From Mikania micrantha (Eukaryota > Streptophyta > Magnoliopsida > Asterales > Asteraceae), in contig CM018695.1 of the NCBI GenBank assembly GCA_009363875.1, forward strand, positions 63,173,433-63,237,432: a DNA stretch of 64,000 bases, read 5' to 3'. The notes below the pieces were generated by a model. It was not told the DNA's origin. It did no database searches and saw only the letters and a list, made by a program, of their open reading frames with translations. The translations under genes were made by a program, and so were the position numbers. The first letter of the stretch is position 1. Every line of letters begins with the position of its first letter. Positions 32,257 to 43,661 of this stretch are shown here, in pieces.

Positions 32257-33540
32257 ATGAAGATCATGGCTGGAAGACGTGAAGGACGTAGGAATGCCGG
32301 CGGACGAGGAAACATCAACCTGACTCAAGCTGAGTTGAACGCCCTCATCAACGAACGGGTTGAGGAGGTACTTGCTGCACGGGAAGCTGCTCGTAACCAG
32401 AACTTGCTGAACCAAGGTGATGAATCTGTTCATACTCGCCTTGCATCACAATCACTCGTTTTCAAATCGACACGTCTACCCGATGCCTAACCCAACTTTA
32501 CTCTTTGCATATTTCAGGAGCAAATCCTAACCCTCCTCTTTGCACGTTCAAAATGTTCCTGGATTGCAAACCCCATTCATTTAGCGGCACTGAGGGAGCC
32601 GTCGGACTGTTACGCTGGATTGAAAAGGCAGAATCGGCCTTTGCTATGAGCAACTGCAGGAATGAGGACCGGTTCAAGTTCGCTGCAGGGACATTTGAGG
32701 GAGCTGCCCTCACATGGTGGAATGCTAATGTGCAAAACTTGGGACTTGATGCAGCCAACGCCCTACCTTGGGACGACTTTAAGAGGATGCTGAACCGTGA
32801 ATACTGTCCTCGCGGTGAGGTACAGAAGCTGGAAACTGAGTTCTGGAACCACAAGATGATCGGTTCCGAGGTCGAGGCTTACACAGCTCGATCGTATGAA
32901 CTGGAAAACCTGTGCCCAGAAATGGCAAACCCACCTTTCAAGCACATAGAGAAGTACATTGAGTAACTACCACCTCAAATTCAGGGCATGGTGCTCTCAG
33001 CTGACCCCATCACCATGCAACAAGCCGTACGGTTAACGCACAAGCTAACTGACTCAGCTGTTGCTCAAGGACTCTTACCACCTCGTGGTGCTGTGACCAC
33101 AACTACCGACAAGGGCAAACGCAAATGGGATGACACCTAGAACAAGACTTCCAATCTCCAACCCCCTCCACAACAACGTAAGTTTGGGTCATCTCAAGCT
33201 TACGCACCACCTGTACCATCCAACCAAACCCGCGGAGCCTATGCAGGCAAACACCCCAAGTGCAGCAAATGCAACTTACATCATGCCTTGGGACAGTGCG
33301 ACTCTATCCGATGCCAACGTTGTGGCAAAGGAGGACACCTCGCCAAGGACTGCAGGGGTGAACTGCAGACAAAGACCCCACAACAACAGCAACAACTTGA
33401 AGCACCGAAGGGTTGCTTCGAATGTGGAAAACCAGGGCACTTCAAAAGGGACTGCCCACATCTGAAAAACAACAATGATAACGGAAACAACAACGGTCCG
33501 AAGGGGCGAGCCTTCGTGATCGGGGCTAAGGAGGCCAGAA
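32257..33540 (+). pseudogene. Gypsy gag of element C, with a likely intron
   Basis: Starts MKIMAGRREGRRNAGGRGN. The first exon runs in frame to 32416, a predicted 101-nt intron follows (32417-32517), then the capsid region (CTFKMFLDCKPHSFSG; LTWWNANVQNLG; YCPRGEVQKLETEFW) and two CCHC knuckles (CQRCGKGGHLAKDC about 33300-33345; CFECGKPGHFKRDC about 33418-33460). Gag packages the genomic RNA. Stops at 32964 (TAA) and 33138 (TAG) lie in the same frame as the knuckles and the following protease, so gag and pol were one frame. The ATG at 32257 or 32266 is the best start because no capsid-like sequence precedes it. Confidence 0.85.
32417..32517 (+). other. Predicted spliceosomal intron in gag
   Basis: Donor CCAAG|GTGATG, acceptor TTTGCATATTTCAG|GAG, a branch-point-like CTAAC (32487-32491) about 27 bases before the acceptor. 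The unspliced frame ends at a TAA at 32488. The two sides lie in different frames, and a 101-nt excision brings them into register, giving the Gly-Ala-Asn-Pro junction also seen uninterrupted in the gag copies at 49256, 52481 and 55704. Confidence 0.6.
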
Positions 33541-36500
33541 GGGACCCCAACCTTGCAACTGGTACGTATCTCTTGAACAATAGTTATGCTTCTGTACTGT
33601 TTGATACTGGAGCTGAGAAAAGCTTTATATCTAAAGATTTTAGTGAGATACTCGCCATTACCCCAACACCCTTAGATGTTGAATACACAGTAGAGCTAGC
33701 TGATGGTAAATTGATTGTAACTAAGCACATTCTTAAAGAATGCACTTTAAAGCTAACAGGCCATAAATTTAAGATTGACCTCATGCCAATTACACTAGGC
33801 AGTTTTGATGTCGTAGTGGGCATGGATTGGTTGTCTGAAAACCAAGTTGAAATCATCTGCCACGACAAGGTTGTGCGCATACCTCTCCCTGACGGAGAAA
33901 CTCTAGACATCAACGGCGAAAGGAGCGATACCCCTCTGAACATCATCTCGTGCATGAAAGCTCACAAATGCTTACGAAAGGGATACACAGCCATTCTAGC
34001 GCTTATCACCGACAGGACTGAAGAGGAGAAGAGAATAGAAGACATCCCAGTCGTATGCGACTATCTTGACGTATTCCCTGAGGATCTACCAGGACTTCCA
34101 CCACCTTGACACGTGGAGTTCCGCATAGACCTTGTGCCGGGAGCAGCACCTATTGCATGAGCACCATATCGACTTGCACCTTCGGAGATGCAGGAACTGT
34201 CCAACCAACTGCAAGAGCTGTTGGACAAAGGTTTCATTAGACCAAGTTTCTCACCCTGGGGAGCTCCGGTCTTATTCGTAAAGAAGAAGGATGGAACGTT
34301 TCGTATGTGCATTGAATATCGGGAATTGAAAAAAGTAACAATCAAAAACCGATACCCCTTACCTCGGATCGACGATCTGTTCGATCAACTGCAAGGATCA
34401 AGTTACTACTCTAAGATCGATCTGCGATCTGGGTACCATCTGTTGAGGATTCAGGAAGAAGACATCCCCAAGACTGCATTCCGCACTCGGTATGGCCATT
34501 ACGAGTTTTTGGTCATGCCTTTTGGGCTGACAAATGCACCTGCAGTATTCATGGACCTCATGAATAGAGTGTGCAAACCATACCTCGACAAGTTCATCAT
34601 TGTCTTCATAGATGATATTCTCATCCACTCCAAAACCCATGAGGAACACAAAGAGCATCTTCAATTAACTCTTGAACTGCTACGGAAAGAGAAGCTATAC
34701 GCTAAACTCTCAAAGTGCGACTTCTGGATTCGAGAAGTCCAATTCTTGGGACATGTTGTTAACGAACAAGGGATTCATGTGGATAAATCTAAGATAGAGG
34801 CAATCAAGAACTGGGAAGCACTGAAGACCCCAACTGAGGTGCGACAATTCCTAGGCAGGCTATTATCGGCGATTTATCGAAGGATTTTCAAAGATAGCCC
34901 AACCACTCACAGCTCTCACCCACAAAGACAAGAAGTATCTCTGGACTGAAAAACAAGAAGCTGCATTCCAACTTCTCAAGCAGAAGCTCTGTAGTGCACC
35001 TATCTTATCACTTCCTGATGGAACAGACGACTTCGTAGTATATTGAGATGCCTCGATACAAGGACTCGGCTGTGTGCTGATGCAGCGAGACAAGGTGATC
35101 GCATATGCTTCTCGACAACTGAAGGTCCACGAGAAAAACTATACCACCCACGACTTGGAACTTGGAGCCGTGGTATTTGCACTCAAGATCTGGAGACACT
35201 ACCTGTATGGTACAAAGTGTACGATATACACTGACCACAAAAGCCTCCAACATATATTCGAGCAGAAGGAACTGACCATGCGACAACGCCGCTGGCTCGA
35301 ACTTCTAAACTACTATGAGTGTGTTATCAAGTATCACCCGGGGAAAGCCAACGTTGTGGCCGATGCCCTAAGTCGGAAAAACACATCGAAACCCAAGAGG
35401 GTACGAGCGTTACAACTCACCATCCATCCCAACCTTCCTGAACAGATACGCAATGCCCAGGTGGAGGCACTTAAACCTGAAAACTTAGCGGCTGAATCAT
35501 TAAGGGGAATGGAACAACAACTTAAGGAAGAAGCCAATGGCTTACAATATTTCATGGAACGCGTTTGGGTTCCACAATACGGGAGCTTACGAGACCTTGT
35601 GATGGACGAGGCTCACAAATCTCGGTATTCCATTCACCCTGGATCTGATAAGATGTATCATGATCTGAAGATACTTTATTGGTGGCCGCACATGAAAGCC
35701 GACATCGCTACCTACGTGGGCAAATGCTTGACTTGTGTGAAAGTCAAGTTCGAGTACCAGAAACCCTCTGGACTACTCGCGCAACCTGAGATCCCTATGT
35801 GGAAATGGGAACAGATCTCTATGGATTTCATCACCAAATTACCCCGTAGACCTAGTGGATGTGACACTATTTGAGTAATTGTGGACCGACTAACCAAGTC
35901 AGCACATTTCCTTGCGATCAAGGAAAACGACAAAATGGAAAAGCTAGCCAGAATCTACGTTAAAGAAGTAGTCTCACGACATGGAGTGCCAATCTCCATC
36001 ATTTCTGATTGAGATGCCAGATTTACTTCTAACTTCTGGAAGTCATTGCAAAAGTCACTTGGCACACGGTTGGATATGAGTACAGCATACCACCCACAAA
36101 CTGATGGCCAGAGTGAACGTACGATACAAACTCTTGAATATATGCTACGAGCCTGTGTAGTAGACTTTGGTAGCAGCTGGGAGACTCACCTACCATTGGT
36201 GGAGTTTTCCTATAACAACAGTTATCACACAAGCATCAAAGCAGCACCTTTTGAGGCACTCTATGGCAGGAAATGTCGATCACCCATCTGTTGGGCAGAA
36301 GTGGGCGATAGTCAGCTCACTGGCCCGGAACTTGTACATGAAACAACCGAGAAAATTGTGCAAATCAGAAACCGCATGGCAGCAGCTCGTGATCGTCAAA
36401 AGAGCTATGCCGACAAACGCCGAAAGCCTTTGGAATTTCAGGTAGGAGATAAAGTCCTTCTGAAAGTCTCACCTTGGAAAGGCGTCATTCGTTTCGGAAA

Positions 36501-36891
36501 ACGAGGCAAACTGAATCCACGGTACATTGGACCTTTCGAGATTCTGAAAAGGATTGGTCTAGTGGCATACCAACTCAACTTACCAACCGAACTCGACGGA
36601 GTTCACAACGTATTTCATGTCTCGAACCTGAAGAAATGTTTATCAGATGAGACACTTATAGTTCCACTGGATGAGATCCAGGTGGATGAACAACTACGGT
36701 TCGTGGAAGAGCCGGTAGAAATCATGGACCGTGAGGTCAAACAACTCAAGCAGAGCAAGATACCCATTGTCAAAGTTCTATGGAACTCGAAACGCGGACC
36801 TGAATTCACGTGGGAGCGTGAAGATCAGATGATGCGCAAATATCCCCATCTCTTCAAGCAAACAACATCGAATGTCGACAACAACGAATAA
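33541..36891 (+). pseudogene. Gypsy (Tekay/Del-type) pol of element C
   Basis: Protease with an intact active site (LFDTGAEKSF, about 33598-33627; VVGMDWLS), RT (FRMCIEYRELKK; MPFGLTNAPAVF; FIDDILIHS), RNase H, integrase finger (HPGSDKMYHDL; CLTC), integrase core (SAHFLAIKE; SERTIQTLEY) and a chromodomain tail (GPEFTWEREDQMMRKYPHLF). The chromodomain of such elements is known to bind modified histones and guide insertion. Defects: TGA at 34107, 34158, 35044, 35872 and 36010; a 5-nt deletion near 34855 inside the GLAGYYRRF motif. The stops at 34107 and 36010 sit where sister elements have CGN arginine codons, as methyl-C loss would give. Confidence 0.92.
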
Positions 36892-37028
36892 ATTTCGGGA
36901 CGAAATTCCTTTCAACAAGGGGATGATGTGACAACCGGAAAATTTTTGTCTTTCAAACATTATTACTTCTAAAACACTATCAACAACAATCAAATTTCGG
37001 GACGAAATTTCTTTCAACAAGGGGATGA
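36892..37028 (+). promoter_or_regulatory. Duplicated polypurine-tract region, element C
   Basis: AATTTCGGGACGAAATTCCT then TTCAACAAGGGGATGATGTGACA occurs at about 36892-36934 and again at 36993-37035. The first copy leads into TGTGACAACCGG and 60 unrelated bases, the second into the real LTR. Each copy has the palindrome and a purine tract AAGGGGATGA. Confidence 0.85.
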
Positions 37029-39755
37029 TGTGACACCCGACAATTTCAGGTAAATTGCAACTCTTATATTCTTTACATTTCACATTCATACTTGTTGCAT
37101 TTCATTTAATTATGTTTAATTAGATGAGTTGAACACAAGAAACTACGAAACGATAGTTCGTGGAACTATCGAATCGTACATTGCACATTGGTTTTGGAAA
37201 CCAAGTGTAGCAACCACAACACTAACACAAAACAATAGTTCGGGGAATTATTGAATTATGCATCACACGTTGATTAGGATTAATCAAGCGTGCAAACACT
37301 TCGTTAGACACGAACACAAACTATCGAAGATAATTCGAGGAATTATCGAAACACACACACGAGTCTCACGAACGTTGGTGATCAATCAAACTTATGTGCT
37401 ATTTGTATTTATGTGCTTAAACGGGTATTAGATGCTTTGGATAAACATTAGGAATTGTGTACGAGCGAAATCGTACCAACGAAATCGAAAAACATAGAAG
37501 TGGACTCATCGCGGTACGCGATGGTCCCTCGATGAAAGGCTTCGCGATACGCGAAGAAAAGCGGGAGTCGAGACTCCCGAATCCTATCGCGGTACGCGGC
37601 AAACAATTTTGATCGGCCTCCGCGGTACGCGAAGGCCATGCAGATCAAAATTTCTTTATAATCAACCCCATCTCACTTCTACTCGGTTCCTTTGCAATTC
37701 ACCCGAATTCCTTCGTTCATACTCGACCAAAACCCACCGATATCAGCCTCCAATCCCCCTGGTAACATCCTTGGAGCTATTCTTTACATTGGTGGACTAT
37801 TTGGAGCCATTGGAACTTGAAGGAGGTATTTGAAGCCATCAAGAAGCTTGGAGCAACCATCAACCCACTGGAACTCCATCATCAGTAGCCATCACCACTG
37901 AAATCTTGCATCTAAGGTAGTTTTAAATGTTTACATAGTGTTAGATCGTACATGCAAGGGTTAAAAACCCACATGCAACTACTTGTGGATATTGTGCTCA
38001 AATTTGTTAGTGATTTGGTGTATTGGATGAGTTAGATTTACTGATGTTGAAGTCTAAGATGTTAGATTTGAGTTTTGGTTTAGTTAGTGGTTGATTTAAT
38101 GATGATTTGGACACACTTGCCATAAAAGGAAACTTTTATGTTGCAAGTCTTGGATTTGTGATGATCTAGACATGTTAGACATGTCTAGATGTTGTTAAAT
38201 GGATATTGGAGTGTTTAGAAACACATTGTGATGTTTGATTTCGTCAAAAACTTGGTTTTTTAGAAACTTACTAGAAATGGAAACTTTTGTAAATCAAAAG
38301 AGGGCTTTTGATGTTTTTGAAAGGTTTGATGAACTTGGATTATTGAAATACATTTAGAAATGATTTCTAACATATTTGGAAACCTCGATTTGCGAAAACG
38401 AGCTTTTAAACAAGTACTTACTATTTTAGGAAACTTTATTTGGGCAAAACGGCATAAATGGTGATTTATGCGCAAACGATGTGTTTTAAGTGTATAAACG
38501 TGTTTTCACAAACATACTAGAGTTATTAGTGTTATGAAATGGAATTTCATAACCCCACTTGCCTAAATTGGAAACTTTCTAAAAATAGCAACTTATGTGA
38601 TTGAGAGTCATAGGACGCATATTGGTGTGTCATGTGCATCAAGGCACATAAGCACAACAATCGTGTCACCAACGATTCGTCGAGACAACACAAGTCAACA
38701 CACACTCGGTTGAGCACACCGACACTTGGAGTTGTATGGACTACAACACAACCACGAAACACATACTTACACCTATATGATCATAGGTGCTTACTAGCAG
38801 GACTGTTAGCTTTTGCAGACGCGAACACACGAAAACCGGGAACTGCACTACCAGGTGAGTTCACGGCCCCTTTTTACTTTCTAACCTTTGGGGGAGAAAA
38901 CACTGCACTACAACTGTTTTGAACAACAACTCATTTTATTATGTATGGACATGCTTTATCATTATATGTATATGTGTGGGCCCCTATCACAACTAAAAGT
39001 CCTCGCGATACTCCTCGGACCGTTAATAGCATAACGTCTAGCATGGTAATCTTGAATAGTACTATTTGGGCCCGACAAGCCCCACCCATCGTGTCTTGGA
39101 GGCCACCCGACTGGAGGTCGGAATGGATGCAATATTGACCAACACTTTGCCATTATTCTGTGATAACATGGCGGGAGGCACAATCTGTCAGCTTCGGTAC
39201 CATCCACAATATAATATAACTGTATTGACTAGCTATCAATCGATACTGCATTGTCGTGATATGTAAATCTACTGAACTCTTACTTTAAACATTTGATGTT
39301 TACTGCTTATGAAAAACCTGTGCTCTCACCAACCTTTGTGTTGACCCTTTTACTCGCATGTTTTCTCAGGTAGCTAAGGCACGCGCACAGGGATAGGACG
39401 CTAGGATGGAGTCCCATGCATCGGCTTTTGTGTCTTAGATCATTGAAAACTTTTAACATTTTTACTTGATTATGTCTTGTATTGATAAACATCTTTCAAT
39501 CGCTTCCGCAAACTTTAAACTTATGATATTCCGTAAACTGTTTAAAATAACGCTTCCGCAACTTATGAACTGTATTTGTTTTGGAGATTATATAATCTCC
39601 GCAACTCTGAGTTTACAAACTGATTTATCCATTTAATTGGATGTACGTATACAACCAGACATGTAGGTCTCGCATGTTGTGTGACCGGAGACTGCGATCC
39701 TGCCAAATCAGTCGCGTCGCGCCCCAGGAAGGGACGGGATTCTCGGGGTGCGACA
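37029..39755 (+). repeat. 3' LTR of element C, 2727 bp
   Basis: TGTGACACCCGAC to CTCGGGGTGCGACA. It is collinear with 29274-32003 apart from a few single-base or dinucleotide indels (for example one fewer AC pair near 37355) and scattered, mostly transition, substitutions. Confidence 0.95.
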
Positions 39756-39760
39756 AAGAT

Positions 39761-41173
39761 CCACTCAACAATCTGTAATTTTAGTGTGTTTCATGTTCAT
39801 AAGTATCCGTATTTCAACCCAATCAATTATCCAGTTTATATCCTTAAGTGTTGGGTCACTTAGTTGATTTATTCTAAGTTAGCTTGTCCCACCTAAGGTT
39901 TATCAATAATCATCATAGGACATGAATTAAACTTGTTAGTTTTCACTTAACTATAGTTGATAATTTCTTGTGAATTTATATATATATTTCTTATAGATAG
40001 ATATGCCAAAAGAACATGATGTCTTCGTTCACACATACTTCATACATACATTCATAATTATTCAACTCCACCACCAATATCGAGAGAGAGAGAGAGAGAA
40101 GTGGCGAAAATTTGTTCTAGAGAGAGACTTGAGAAAATGAAGAAGAAAGAGTAGGCTCCATCTTTTATACCCCGTGTCTTTCCCGTGTGCTCGATTTCGT
40201 TTTTATCACGATAAACTTATTTAAATGTTCGGTTTTTTTTAGCGTAAAGCTTATTTAAATTAAAACCCGTTTAAATAATTATGTTTCAAAGAAACAAAGC
40301 ACTTTTAATTAGATTGTTTCGTAAAAGCGATTCATTTTTATTTCGTTAATTAATTTGTTTAATTAAGACTATTTGTTCGGATTTATCTTAAGTCGTGATT
40401 CCTAATAAATATTATTAAATCCATTTTCTTATTTTTAATATCGTTAGATATTATTTAATTATCTCGTCAAAACACTTAACTTACGTACATATTCGTAAAG
40501 ATCGTCACCTTTGCGAATTCGACGCTTGTATCGTATTTCGATTTAATTTACAATTTATGGAATATCGTTTCAGAATATTACTCTTAATAATTATATTCGT
40601 GTGAATCGTCACCCACGCGAATACATTCATTAAGTTAATATTTCTGAATTAATATTCGCGTTAAATTATGTTCGTAATCTCACCATCGCGTATTCATTTC
40701 CAATTAAACTTTTATTATTTTATTAACTTTAATATTATCTATTCCCAATCCAAAACCCACTAAACCCAAGTCACTGACACTTCCATGATAGACCGAAATA
40801 TGCATATGTATAGGGCATATGCAGAGGTAGATCGCAATCTCCCCTACACCGTCCCACCGTTATTTCGATAAATCATGACCAGGTGTCCTTGACTATGTTT
40901 AGCACCCAAACTATAACGAACTCCTAATTCCTTTCATTCCATATCAAATCCATAATCATCAACAATATGACTGCGATAAACTCTCAGGTTCTGTTTAGTT
41001 GAGTACAACTAAACTTCCCATTGTTTACGCGTATTATAATATTTTCTAAATATTTATACCAATAACAGTGATAACCATCAAATTAGGCATCATAATTAAT
41101 AATTATAAATCTCAGGTCGTAACAGTATAATCGTACGGATGTACGGACGACCGGAAATACAGTGATGTTACAG
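39761..41173 (-). other. Remainder of the nested D-family LTR
   Basis: Continuation of the LTR interrupted by element C. It includes a GA microsatellite (40082-40099), the CCCTATA hairpin (about 40800-40825, reverse sense) and many short CGAAT/ATTCG words. No gene. Confidence 0.7.
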
Positions 41174-41480
41174 TTCGGCTGAAGCTCTAGGTCAGGCCAA
41201 CCTGAGGTTCGTCCTAGATAGGTTCGCTGCCAGCTAATGTTTGCATGGCCAAGGTTCGTCCTCATGCAAGGTTCGGTTAGAGGGTTCGACCAAAGACTAG
41301 GGTTCGGCTGTCATGGTTCGGCGGTTCCAGGTTCGTGGCCATGAGCAGGTTCGCCAAGACTCATGGAGGTTCGGTTAGGTAGAGGGTTTGGCTAAGTGGA
41401 AACCCTAGGTTCGGCTAAGGGAACCCTAGGTTCAGCCCTCTCTTCCAGATTGCTACAGGTTCGGCCGATCGGTTCAGACA
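41174..41480 (-). repeat. GGTTCG motif array in LTR E, part 2
   Basis: Around fifteen GGTTCG words within 300 bases (AGGTTCGTCC, AGGTTCGCTG, AAGGTTCGTC, AGGGTTCGAC and so on), continuing the array of 27960-28196. Confidence 0.8.
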
Positions 41481-42554
41481 CGAACATGCACCTTCTTCAC
41501 CGCAAAACTCGATCCTTGTTAGCTACTGTTCGATCCCATGGTTTTCCCTATACTTATACCATCTCATTTAACCAAGAATTAACCCCACAATCGCTTAAAC
41601 TTGTAACCGTGTGCACATGAAGGTTTTAGAAGTGAAAACCGAGCATAAAACCATAGATTTTCCTCAATTTAACAGATGAAAGATTAGATCTTCAGTACTT
41701 TCTTGATCTACGGAGAATTGTGGTCTTATTGGCACCAAAAACTCTTGAAATGATGAAGATTTGAAGGAGATGGGAGCTTGAATTCTAGAGAGAGAAAGTT
41801 AGAGAAGAGAGCTCCGAATTTGGTGATGGTGGCTGGTTGGTGAGACTTGAATGAGGCATTAATTGCCTCATTTAAGGCTTAACATAATACCCGCGTGCTC
41901 GGTCTCGCTCGGTTTCGCGTAACAAGTCGATTTCCTTTGTTTTCGTAACGAAACGGCTCGAGTTTAAGACAAGAATTCATAAAATTATTTTAGGTTGTGA
42001 TTCCTAATAAATTATCTAAATATCTTTCATTTATTTTTTAAATTTTCAGAAATATTAAATTTACAGTTTAAAATCGAATCGTACGGTCGTCGCGCGTATT
42101 CGTTCGAATCGTCATTCGTACGAACACGACGATAACTATACTTTTCAATGATGTTTTCTAATTATCAGATATCATTCAGAACGTTAAACTTTCAGATTTA
42201 TTCGTACAGATCGTCACCTATACGAATAATCCGTCGATTTAGCATTCACGTAACGACATCCGTGTTGTATTGTTCTACAAAGCCTCACATACGTTTATAC
42301 ATAATAAAATCCTAACACATAATCACACGATGGTTCTGTAATGTTAGATAATTATCTGACTGATGAACCATGTTTTCTGAGTTTTGTTTCTCTGTAATGT
42401 TTAAGAATTTGTTGTTTGATGACACAAACTGATAATGATATATGATACGAATATGAAATATACTGAAATATGTAGAGTTTATACCTGATTACTGTTCATG
42501 TTACTGTTGAGATCACTGTTCCGATGACGCTTCCGGCACTGATGTTACATGACG

Positions 42555-43661
42555 CTTCCGGGCCACCAATCTGGGTATCCGATGAGTTTGAAACACCTTT
42601 CACGATGATTGCCTGTTTTATCACAGTGCGTTCAATGTTCCGCATCCCCGGTGTTTGTTCGCTTGGTTTCTTTTCCCGTTCCTTTAAGCCTTTGAGAGCC
42701 GGTGGTTGACTCCCGACGCCCTTGAGAAAAAGTTTGAAAAGCAGCAACTTCAACGTTTGGTTTCTTCGATCATGGCCGTTATTGATCGTTGTTGTTCATC
42801 TTCTAAAACTAGCCTGTAGGCTTCACCCAAGGTGGGAGTTGGCTTGATGGCTAGGATTTGTGTTCTAATGGTGTTGAAGTCACAGTCAAGCCCCATGAGG
42901 AATTCATACAATCGTTCTTTCTCCTTGAATTCAATGAATTTCTTTTCAACATTGCAAGTATAGTTGTTACAAGTGCAGCGTGTTGTAGGTAACACAGATG
43001 TTATCTCGTCCCATAACCCTCTGAGTTTAGTGTAATAGGAAGATACAGACACTCCATCCTGTCGAGTAACAGTCAGAGATTGTTTTAATTCGTAGGCGCG
43101 AGGTGCACTCTCCTTACCGAACCTTTCGCGAACATCATCCCAGATCTCAGAGGCAATACGTGCATATTTAACGATGTTAAAAACGTAGGCTGCTTCGGTT
43201 CCTTCTTGTTTGTGCGTGTGTTTTATATGAATGTGTGCTGTGGGTTTTGTTTGTATACGTGTAGTGATATTGCTATTATATATCATAAGATAACACGCAT
43301 AAGTATAGCCATAAACATGCAATATTCGGTTAACATAAATGAATATATATTACACCTATTTATACTTACGCTTTGGACGGTTATTTGGTAGTTAAATAAC
43401 TGCCATAAGCACCGAATAACTACCAACTAACACACATCAAGCACCTGACCCGTTAACACGTCTACATACAAATATTTACATAAATTACCAATCTGCCACT
43501 GCAGATATTTAACTTAATATAATCAAGCTTAATTTTCCATCAAACACTACCTCTGATTTCCTTCTCCATTGCAGTCGTTAACCAGCCTTTCACCATTGCA
43601 TCGCACCGTATCCAAGACATATAGTTTTCATCGGATTCTTTCAGTTTCGGTATTGAACCAT
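42555..43661 (-). pseudogene. Copia gag, central part
   Basis: From 43661 down: KLKESDENYMSWIRCDAM and KGWLTTAMEKEIRGSV (to 43543), then a 368-bp insertion, then ASEIWDDVRERFGKESAPRA, TVTRQDGVSVSSYYTKLRG and LYEFLMGLDCDFN (UBN2/retrotrans_gag type), then, after a frame change near 42753, the end of a zinc knuckle (HRERCFKLIGYPDWW). In the knuckle one Cys codon reads TGA. The piece is bounded by LTR D on one side and LTR E on the other. Confidence 0.85.
43175..43542 (-). mobile_element. Solo LTR, 368 bp, copia-type
   Basis: Interrupts the copia gag just after EIRGSV. On the minus strand it begins TGATGGAAAATTAAG and ends TTTTTAACA. AACGA (43170-43174) and AACAC (43543-43547) are a decayed 5-bp target duplication. 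A TATA-like GTATAAATAGG lies at about 43358-43368 (minus). TG...CA ends and the short length suit a copia LTR. No internal region remains. Confidence 0.7.

Larger units (their letters stand above)
29274..39755 (+). mobile_element. Complete Gypsy element 'C', 10.48 kb
   Basis: Perfect target duplication AAGAT (29269-29273, 39756-39760). LTRs 29274-32003 and 37029-39755 differ at roughly two dozen positions over 2.73 kb by eye. PBS at 32006, gag with two zinc knuckles, pol in the order protease-RT-RNase H-integrase-chromodomain, polypurine tract at 37018. All structural parts of a Tekay/Del chromovirus are present, yet gag-pol carries seven stops and one deletion, so it is complete in structure but not autonomous. 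Confidence 0.95.
28197..41173 (-). mobile_element. Solo Gypsy LTR, D family, split by element C
   Basis: Perfect target duplication GTTCG (28192-28196, 41174-41178). On the minus strand it starts TGTAACATCACTGTATTTCCGG (41173) and ends CGGTCGGGGTGTTACA (28197). Removing element C and its duplication leaves about 2.49 kb, homologous to both ends of the 3.55-kb LTR at 43667-47217 but lacking the middle part with the CGAACC array. No internal domain, hence solo. Confidence 0.88.
25320..42549 (-). mobile_element. Solo Gypsy LTR 'E', itself interrupted
   Basis: Copia gag coding stops at 25319 and resumes at about 42555. On the minus strand the inserted piece starts TGTAACATCAGTGCCGG (42549) and ends CGGGGTGTGACA (25320). 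TGACG (42550-42554) and TGAGC (25315-25319) are a decayed 5-bp target duplication. No internal gag-pol exists for it, so it is a solo LTR of about 4.25 kb after removing the nested LTR 28197-41173. It holds a GGTTCG array, a duplicated block and an intron-like cassette. Confidence 0.8.

Noticed and set aside
40082..40099. GA repeat and the TA run at 14624-14640 as regulatory elements
   Set aside because: Simple microsatellites in AT-rich or leader-like DNA; nothing ties them to a function.
42750..43322. 190-codon frame starting MHVYGYTYACYLMIYN
   Set aside because: Its first third is solo-LTR sequence read in frame; only the part from the copia gag (ASEIWDDV onward) is real coding sequence, already listed.
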